Part shown: one piece after another, positions 55,941 through 64,000 of the stretch | Layout: each line of letters starts with the position of its first letter | Numbering within the stretch: position 1 is the first letter of the stretch | Assembly: GCA_027922465.2 (NCBI GenBank) | Contig: BQMF02000588.1 | Span: 62,001 to 126,000 of the forward strand | Source: Turritopsis dohrnii | Taxonomy: Eukaryota > Cnidaria > Hydrozoa > Anthoathecata > Oceaniidae | Direction: 5' to 3' | Length of the DNA: 64,000 nt | Notes under the pieces: model-generated | What the model saw: only the letters and a program-made list of their open reading frames with translations | Told to the model about the DNA's origin: nothing | Database searches by the model: none | Position numbers and translations under genes: made by a program

Positions 55941-57175
55941 TAATTTGGAAAGAAGAACGCATAATTTTATTGTAAGGTTTTTTCGGATGTAATTACTTGC
56001 AATAAGAGTTTTCATTTTGTATTTTCAATTGCATCTAATTTAATTAAAAAAAGGCTAGGGCTACGGGAAGGACTTTTTTTATCTGAATGGAATGCAACGT
56101 GCGATAGTTGTTACAATGCTAACTTTCACAGGGGAATTGAACCTACTGATAGCCACTACACCACGACTTCACTCAAATATGATCTGATGACATAACATGC
56201 GCATTGCAACAAGGTGTTTTTGAAGACAGCTTTTAAGTAGCTTATAATGAAACTGATAGCACAAAGTTACCTAGTAATGGGCAAAATGATACATCAAAAG
56301 TTGAAGGTGGTCATTCAGGAGACCACAGGCCCTTAATAAGGTTTATTCATGAGAGTGTCAGATACTTCATAACCTCCAACCTAAGCCGTTTTCCTTTGAG
56401 GAAATCAGATCCAATAGCAACCGAGTGTGGCTAGCCACGTCAAGCAATACCTAATAATACTATCGTACTTGTTGTAACCTGAAGTTATTAGCAATAAGGA
56501 TGATGTCATAAGTAATTGAATTTCTACTTCCTCTTTCTCTGTCTCCATAACATTTCATAAACCAACATTACGTAAAGCTTGGAATACAATATCATTTAAA
56601 TGGACCACTTTAAATGGATCAGTTAGATTTTCACCTGCTTCAGTTTAAATTGAAAGCGTTTGAAAAAGTTTTACGTGTTCAATTGTGAAAAGAACTAAAT
56701 ATAAATATAGTCCCAGTGGGCAAGATCGCCATAAAAATACGTGCAGTTGGTTACGTTTGTTGGATAAGTGTAGTCACCTGTGTTGGATCATTTTTTCATG
56801 ATTTTTTTGGTATCCATTTGAACTGATCCATTGAAATGGGTAATGTATTATAAGCTTAACGCTATAACTAAGGAGATAATAAACGAAGAAAACTACCAAT
56901 GGGTACAAAATCAAACGCATCTTCGATTAGATCGCACAAGTTGCTGACAGTGGCGTTCTTGAAACACCAGAAGAGTGAATAGTAAGTTTAAATTAAAGCT
57001 AAAAGCATTGAAAATTGATGTTCTTTTACACCATATCTCACTAACAGTAAATTTTACAAATTTTATTAATACTTTATGTTCCCCAACCACTTAGATATAT
57101 CAAAATATAAACAAAATATCATATTTGTTGTGAATACTTTAGAAATCTCATTAATCATTACAACAACAAGTTGGT
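55941..57175. other. No gene seen; a weak tRNA-derived fragment
   Basis: On the minus strand at about 56124-56163 TGGTGTAGTGG and GGTTCAATTCC resemble pol III A and B boxes, but only about 10 bases apart, too close for a tRNA. It may be a SINE relic. The rest is AT-rich noncoding sequence. Confidence 0.35.
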
Positions 57176-57290
57176 TCCCAGTCGGTAAAATCGTCAAAAA
57201 GTCACTGTGACGGAGAGAATTTTTATTGTAATTCTGTGCATATTTATATAGAAATGCACTCCTTCGCAGAGATTTTTTAACAAATGTGCC
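57176..57290. repeat. CCCAGTGGG-family repeat
   Basis: Begins TTCCCAGTCGGTAAAATCGT and includes GTCACTGTGACGGAGAG and ATGCACTCCTTCGCAGAG, matching the oxidase intron 2 copy at 10806. Confidence 0.7.
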
Positions 57291-57439
57291 TATCAACCAC
57301 AATAATAAATTACTTATTAATAGGTCCGTATTAATGATACTAATTTACAAATCTCTTTTTGTAAAGGAGGAATTTATCATACAAAATCAAATCATTCGAA
57401 ATAATTATAAACAATACTGCACAGCTATATTTAGAACTA

Positions 57440-59668
57440 ACATGTAGCTTTAGCTAAAAAATGCCCCCGCACTCAAGCATTTCATTTTGTATACACAGCA
57501 AGTTATACATTGCAAGCTATACAACGGAAATGAAAATAAGTTTTGTTCAAAAACAAATGTTTTGGTTTATTGTGGGCCTGGTAAGTGGCATACTTATATG
57601 CTTAAATATTTCGACAAAGCAGTTTTTTAGGAAGCCTCAAAGCTACTCAACACTCACTCAAATTCGTTTTAGAACTGTCTGGCATTATGATCACGAGACG
57701 AGTAGCATTTAACATTTAATTTGTAACATTTAATGCATCGAAACAGGCATACAATAACACCCTTCATTCAAAGAGTTGACATGATGGCATCAATTGAACT
57801 TCAGGACAAACTCGATAATTGAACAACTATTTAATCAGCCAACGGTCATTAAAAGAACAAGCAATGTTTTATGACGTCATTTCTAGTGTTTTGAAAGAAC
57901 AAGGGTGAAGGGAGATCAAAATATTAAGATGGATGCTTTTGTAAAACTTTTTAAAGTAACAAATATATACATTTTAACTTTTGATAACATTGTATAAACT
58001 AAACACAATAAAAACAAGAAGAATTGTGAGCATGATCATTTTGAAATGGGAGATCAGATTTGAAAACTCCTTGACAGATGGTCTTCACGGTTTTTCACTT
58101 ACATTAGAATTGAGTTAAACTTTCTTTACGATAACTTTTCCAATTACAAGAACAATTAATCGTTCATATGAAACAATAGTTAAAAAGTTTTACAATACAA
58201 CAAATAGTTTAATGAGTAGTGTAACCATGCCGCATAGTGTAGCAGTAAAGGTATTTCAAAACCAACTTGGAATATGCAAACCAAATAGATCTAAACTTAA
58301 ACAGATGAAAATCTGTTCAAAACTTCGTTACTTTTTGTTATCTCAGGCCTAAGTCACACTGATGCTAATATATATTCAAAAAGTGTAAATAAGGCTTAAC
58401 AAGTAATATCAGAAAGTATTTGCTACAAACAAAAGAAATGTGTGAACTGAAACCATGGATACGCATTTTATAATCAAATACGTATTTTATAATCAAAATA
58501 AGATTCTGTAAAAGCCAAAAGAAAAAAAAAACTTTTTAAAAAAAATCTATTAGAAATCTCTTGATTCAAACTTTGATTCAAAACTAAAAATAGCCAAAGT
58601 TTACATAAAAAAAAGAAAAAATATAGAAAGGTTTTATTAATCATGATCACACTAGGTTTGGAGGACAGTTAAAGAAGAAAAACACGAAGAACGACAATTT
58701 GTAAATATGGGTTTCTTACATACACAGAAATCCAATTTAAATATTTTTAAGGCAAGATCTGCCAATAATCAGTGCATTGAATAAAATTAATTGAATGAAA
58801 GATTTAGAGTTAAAACATATACAAAAATAAAATGTATGGTTGGCAAAATTTTAGATTTCATGCTGTGCTTCAAAACCTTATCGTTCATTTCACTAAAACA
58901 ACACAAAAGTAGTATGAAAAATGTTTAAGCAATGTTAGCATACGAACTTCCTAAATAACATAGTATAATATAATAATAATTTAGGAAAGAGATACGAAAA
59001 AACATTCTGTCTCCCATTTAAGCTTCAGGGACACGGGCAACATTTTTCATGCGATTGCAACAAAATATTTTTTGTTGCAGTCGCACGTAGTGTCGCCTAC
59101 GTTGAATTTCTTGCAACAAAATACTGTCGGAAGCGATGTTGTTATGATTACCGAAGCATACTCTTTTGACATGTCAGCAAAAATAAACGAATGTCATTGG
59201 ATTAAAACAAAATTTTTGTATAAAAGCATGTTGCAAATGTGGGGACACTAGCAACATTTTTACAAAAGACATTTGCAACATGAAAAATTTGTTGCAGCAA
59301 CAAAAATAATATCAAACTGATTTGATATTTTTTTTGTTGCTGCAACATTTTTATGGGTGAAATTTGTTGCAGCAACAAACAAATATACTATGGGGACACG
59401 AGCAACAACTGTCTTGCGATTGCAACAAAACAGATTATTGTTGCAATCGCATGAAAAATGTTGCTCGTGTCCACTTAGCTTTACAGTACCATGCATTGAA
59501 ACGGTAAAAAAGCAAAGTCAGCTAATAATTGTATACCACCGTGTAACGTCAACACGAAAGTTGGAAGATGATGATGATGATGATGAAGAACAAAATCGGA
59601 AACTGACATTCGCCTATCTCGTGAAACTACTATGCCTCCTCGCTCGCTTACGCTCGCTGCGGGGGCAA
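57440..59668 (+). repeat. GCCCCCGC-ended repeat with insertions
   Basis: The 5' end (57440-57530) and the body (58327-59020 and 59485-59668) match the full copy at 7279-8287. About 800 bases (57530-58326) absent from the other copies are inserted near the 5' end, and a MITE is inserted at 59029-59470. It ends GCTTACGCTCGCTGCGGGGGCA. Confidence 0.7.
59029..59470. mobile_element. MITE rich in TTGCAACAA, nested in the repeat
   Basis: Ends are inverted copies containing GGACACGGGCAACATTTTTC and CATGCGATTGCAACAAAATA. TTTGTTGCAGCAACAAA palindromes fill the middle. The neighbouring repeat is continuous here in its other copy (near 8096), so this is an insertion. Duplicated flank may be ATTTAAGCTTCAG / ACTTAGCTTTACAG, imperfect. 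Confidence 0.75.
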
Positions 59669-59782
59669 TTAAACAATGTCATAATAGTTTCGAACAATAT
59701 GTCATAATAGCCTTGTGTCATAACGTCTTGTGTCATGTTTGTAATGGTTTACCTACTAAAGGACAGAAGTTTCAAACACCTA

Positions 59783-60244
59783 CCGTATTTCTTTTAATGA
59801 ACGCCGCATGGCTAATTTAAAATTCCAACTTTTGTATGCGCCGTTAAATAGAGGGCAACGTTCATTAGAGGACGGCGTTTATTGGAAAATGAAAAATTGA
59901 GATACAAGCAGACAGAATATTTTCTTTTCCTTTTCGAAAGATTGCAGGAGAATGTTTTAAACATAAGATATATTCACATTACACAAAAAATTCAAAGAAT
60001 ATCAATATCACTTTCGCGAAATGAAAAGTTTCATAGCTTTTGCTGACGTTAGAATTGAAAATTCTAAAAATAGTTTCTTGCTTAGCCTGTTTTCTAATAA
60101 GCCCATCATTTTTCAAGATCCGGTGTTTATTAAAAGGCTGCGTTCATTAGAGGGCGGCGTTTATTGCAAATGTTTAGCTTTAAATGCAGGGTTTAATAGA
60201 GAGCGGCATTTATCAGAGGGCGGCGTTTGTTAGAGAAAATACGG
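59783..60244. mobile_element. MITE with CCGTATTTC ends (copy 2)
   Basis: Starts CCGTATTTCTTTTAATGAAC and ends AGAGAAAATACGG, TA on both sides. Internal GGCGTTTATTG and GTTTAATAGAG motifs match the copy at 8951. Confidence 0.7.
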
Positions 60245-60384
60245 TATAGTAATAATGTGTTTAGATAGCAAGAAAAATGCGAACAAGTTGATTGTAAAAT
60301 CTTTTATGCTTACTAATGAATATAATGAAATGAATACATGTAAGTTGTGATAAATACTAGTTTGTGATTCAAAATTTGTTTTTG

Positions 60385-60545
60385 CCTCCGCAGCGAGCGT
60401 AAGCGAGTTTCACGAGATAGGCGCATATCAGTTTCCGATTTTGTTCATCATCTTTCAACTTTCATGCTGACGTTACACGGTGGTATACGATTTTTAGCTG
60501 ACTTTGCTTTTTTCCATGTCAAAGCATGGTACTGTAGGTGGGAGA
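60385..60545 (-). repeat. GCCCCCGC-ended repeat, inverted 3' part
   Basis: Reverse complement of the last 160 bases of the repeat (GCAGCGAGCGTAAGCGAG through AGCATGGTACTGTA). It stops inside the repeat. The bases after it, 60546-60600, also match inverted (TCCTAATTTATCATTATATT). Confidence 0.7.
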
Positions 60546-60719
60546 CAGGATGTTTTTTTCCTAATTTATCATTATATTATACTATGTTATTTAGGAAATT
60601 CGTTTGATCATAAATTTTTTCCATTGTGAAAATATTAGGGGGTCATTTCATCATTGTGGATTTTACGCCCCCTGTAAGGCAAGTGGATTTGCATTTTCGA
60701 TTCATATGTCCACCAACCG

Positions 60720-60862
60720 TTATGGGCTTTCCAGAGATTCTAATCAAGCTGTATTTTAGAAATGCAGGATTCTTTTTCGCAAGCTATATTCGTGTGATAT
60801 TTTAAGCAGCCAATTTGCGCTGACCTTAAGGCATATGGGCCTCTTGTTCTTTTATTCCTAGC
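60720..60862. repeat. Short repeat, copy 1 (other at 63082-63215)
   Basis: ATTCTAATCAAGCTGTATTT and AATTTGCGCTGACCTTAAGG..ATGGGCC..CTTGTTC recur in direct orientation at 63082-63215. No coding capacity. From 60863 to 62017 no gene is seen. Confidence 0.65.
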
Positions 60863-62017
60863 AGACACAGCTTTTTTGTGAGAGCATAGATGCACATTTT
60901 AGTTCTGCCAATAAATGATTTTAGTTTGCTTAAAAACGTTTAGAAACTTTGGTCTAAGAAATTTTCGAAAATATCCACAAGCAATGTTTTCATCTATAAA
61001 TGCTCAACTTACATCTTAAAGGGTAGAAGGTTTTGGTTTCCCAGTTGTAGGGGCGATCAGACCTCAGAGAATTCGAAACATGCCCGGAGAAAGTGTCTAC
61101 TTAACTCCAAAAAGCAAACACTTTGACCTGCCCGCCACCGTGCAAATCGTCAATTTTGCCCTAAAGCTATACGCTGAACACTTTTGGGCTTGATCAACCG
61201 AATTAATATCTACATCACACATTTGCGAAAATAAAAGGTAAGTGAGCAAATTAAGACTTTTGGTATGCACTGTAAGAAATTACAGCGACAGCTGAACGCA
61301 TCTCTCTATTTGTATTTTCATGACAATATCTGATCTAGGCTCCACTCTGCAAAAAAGAACCAAATGATTTTTGATGATTCTGATAATTTGTGATCTTACA
61401 TTGCTAAATTCCCGATGTCTCTCACAGCTCACATCTACCATTTTGCGAGACAGACAAACAAACAAACACCACCTATTACTTTATAGACTCATCGCATTTC
61501 AGGACATGTTTCTTCGTCAAATAAGACATTCCTTACTAACGAACTGGTTGCTATCGCTTTCAGAAACCAACCAAAACGGTTTCAAAACAAATGATGAAAA
61601 ACACATGCATTTAATGGCTTCTTCAATGGTCTAACGAAGACCATGATCATGAACAAGAAGACTTTGACCGTAGAATTTAAAGAAAAGCTCTTTAAAATAA
61701 AAATGGAATGCACACTTGCGGACTGGCATAATAAGACCTGTATCGCAGGTTAAAATTTTTACGCGTTTTAATCAATGTTGAGCCACAGAAAAAGAATTAG
61801 TGAAATAAATGTCTGTCAAACATCAAAATAATAAAACAAACCTGAAACATCGAAACACTTAATGTTCCCTCCTTTTGAACGAAACCATCCTTTTTATACC
61901 CGGAGATGATAAGTAACTTTTACATAAAACAAATAACTACATAATGCAAAACTATATACCCACACAAAATCCAGTAGCAACCCACTTTGTAATGATCATA
62001 AATTCGCATGCACATAA

Positions 62018-62661
62018 TACTAGCATGTAGCTTAAGCTAAAAATGCCCCCGCGCTCAAGCATTCCAATTTGTACACACAGCAAGCTATACATTGCAAGCT
62101 ATACAACGGAAACAAAACAAAGAAAAACTTTGTTACTTTTTGTTATGTCTTAGTCCTATGTCACGCTGATGCTAATTTATACCTATCAAAAAGTGTAATT
62201 AAAGCTTAACAAGTAATATCAGAAAGTATTGGCTACAAACAAAAGAAATGTGTGAACTGAAACCATGGATACGTATTTTATAATCAAAATAAAATAAACA
62301 TTTGTTAAAGAAATTCCGTAAGAACCAAAAGAAAGAAAAAAAAACTTTTTAAAAAAAAAATTAAAGCGAAAAATCCATTAGAAAACTGCGTTTCAAACTT
62401 TGATTCGAAACAAGAAATAGCCAAAGTTTACATAAAAAACAAGAAAAAAATATAAGAAGGTTTTATTGATCATGATCACACCAGGTTTGGAGGACAGAAA
62501 AAAGAAGGAAAACACGAAGAATGACAATTTGTAGGCTTTCTTGCATACACAAATATCCAATTAAAATCTTTTTAAGGCAAGGATCCGCCAAAAATCAGTG
62601 CATTGAATAAAATTTATCGAATGATAAATTCGGGCTCGCTTACGCTCGCTGCGGGGGCAAT
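62018..62661 (+). repeat. GCCCCCGC-ended repeat, internally deleted copy
   Basis: Starts with TAGCATGTAGCTTAAGCTAA and the GCCCCCGCGC motif, follows the full copy to the ATCGAATGA region, then jumps to the final GCTTACGCTCGCTGCGGGGGCA. About 350 bases of the 3' half are missing, yet both ends are kept, which is typical of non-autonomous DNA elements. Confidence 0.75.
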
Positions 62662-64000
62662 CACATGTAAAAGAAAATATGACAAATCCAATTAATGCTG
62701 GAGCTGAACAGAATATAAAGTTTAAAATATTATTTTTTGGCCTTGGAAACATGAAACACAACCAAACAGCGAAATGATAATGAAACTGCCAAAAATGCCC
62801 TACTATTGACTGAAGATGATATTTTTCTTGCACAATAAATGAAAAGTAACTCTTAACAAAATAAGTAAATCATAACAAAAACTATACACCCAAGCACCCA
62901 GCACTTCACTGTTATAATGCATGGTATCATCACGGGTATTTATAGTTCAAACATTGAGAATTTCCTGTTTCGTTTCCATTTGTGAAAATACTGCTATATA
63001 TCACAAGTTGTTTTCATACGTCTTTCTTTTGGGCAACTGTATTTAAAAACTTTTATTCTCATGTCCACTAACCCAATACAGGCTTACTAAATTCTAATCA
63101 AGCTGTATTTCAGAAAGTTAGACATTCTTTGTAGAGTATATAATCTTGTGATTTTTGTGTATGCAATTTGCACTGACCTTAAGAGGTCTATGGGCCCCTT
63201 GTTCAAAATCATACATATTACCGACTGCAATGTACCATTAATTTAATGAAAATTATCATTCCAGTATAGCGGTGTATTCGTTTCGTGTACTTGCTTTTTT
63301 TTCTGCTTTTAAGGGCCTACTTTGTTATTAAACACAAGACTCATATTTCTTTGTTGAAATGATAATCCTGTAAATAAGTATTCGTTTAAATGAAAAAATC
63401 ATATGCAACTTGAATTGCTAGTTACCTTTTCAGAACTTCATTGAATTGAAAAATTTCAAAAGCAATTATCACCCAACCCTTTATTTATTGGTAGGAAATA
63501 TCAGTCAGAACTGGCAAATAACAGACTGTTGATGAGCTTTCTTTCTATAAAAATGATTATCATTTGATTTGGAATGTTTTCTTTTTTTGAATATGCTCTT
63601 CAGGTTTCTATTTGTATGTTTTCTGTATTTTCATTCTTAGAATTTTAGCATCATTATACTTTTGAAATATTTTTCGCAACGGAAAGGAAAACAAAACGAA
63701 GTATATAAACCATTGAAGTTGTGAAATTCATGGTTTTAAGTCAAACTGAAAACTAGTAGTGAACGGAAACTGGTTACTGCTTGGTTTTCAAAGAAAGAAA
63801 ATGAAATAGAGTTTAAATGATGCGTCAAAAGTTATGTCGAAAATGTTCTCCAGTCGGTCATCTAATCCTGTGGCACATCGTTGAATGGTAAACAGGTAAA
63901 TCTTCGCCACCATTACTTTTCAAGAATGTGGTATATGTAATCTGTGTCAACCTTACCTATTCAGGAACCTTAAAGCATTAAAATACTTTTCTTTGAAGGT
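62662..64000. other. No gene seen
   Basis: AT-rich. Apart from the short repeat at 63082-63215 I see no recognisable feature. Confidence 0.4.

Noticed and set aside
56124..56163. tRNA gene on the minus strand
   Set aside because: A and B box-like motifs are too close together for a tRNA; at most a SINE fragment.
57440..62661. CRISPR-like recurrence of GCCCCCGC motifs
   Set aside because: The spacing is irregular and the motifs are ends of a kilobase-scale interspersed repeat; eukaryotic context also excludes CRISPR.

Overview
The window looks like a piece of an AT-rich, intron-bearing, transposon-laden animal genome, most probably a cnidarian. The reasons are the spliced genes with GT/AG introns, the mix of mobile families (an APE-type LINE, a Penelope-like element, rolling-circle-type arrays, IS3-like DDE elements carrying HECT genes, many small inverted-repeat elements), and a small family of secreted peptides with an acidic propart and an arginine-rich end that resembles hydrozoan arminin precursors. 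The exact lineage cannot be fixed from the sequence alone.

Layout. 0-3.4 kb: a nearly full-length LINE on the minus strand with one internal stop and two frameshifts. 3.4-6.2 kb: a decayed element carrying a HECT-ligase gene (plus) and a DDE integrase-like transposase (minus), broken by a mariner end and a small inverted-repeat element. 7.3-9.3 kb: repeats. 10.0-13.7 kb: the clearest ordinary host gene, a three-exon secreted FAD-dependent amine-oxidase-like protein (minus; 489 aa by my exon model), with repeats packed in its introns. 17.35-26.41 kb: a 9-kb transposon with 200-bp terminal inverted repeats, holding a decayed HECT gene (plus) and an open 403-aa DDE transposase (minus), with a further 4-kb inverted-repeat element nested in a HECT intron. 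27.2-27.6 kb: a mariner-type 3' end.

28.58-40.34 kb: a head-to-tail array of six units with rolling-circle (Helitron-like) ends. One unit contains a head-to-head Penelope-like dimer (30.86-33.97 kb) with a 14-bp target duplication and an uninterrupted paralogous site in the next unit. 40.5-40.9 kb: a broken THAP-like fragment.

44-56 kb: a locus of duplicated blocks containing two complete five-exon cationic-peptide genes in convergent-from-afar orientation (minus at 45.9-47.0, plus at 54.4-55.9), a pseudogene at 47.7-48.2, and a promoter-to-exon-5 deletion remnant at 51.5 kb. Four copies of a shared upstream block with GGAAGT motifs, three of them followed by a TATA-type box, accompany them. 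This is the most interesting host biology in the window.

56-64 kb: repeats only. All identities come from reading motifs and splice signals by eye; no database search was possible.
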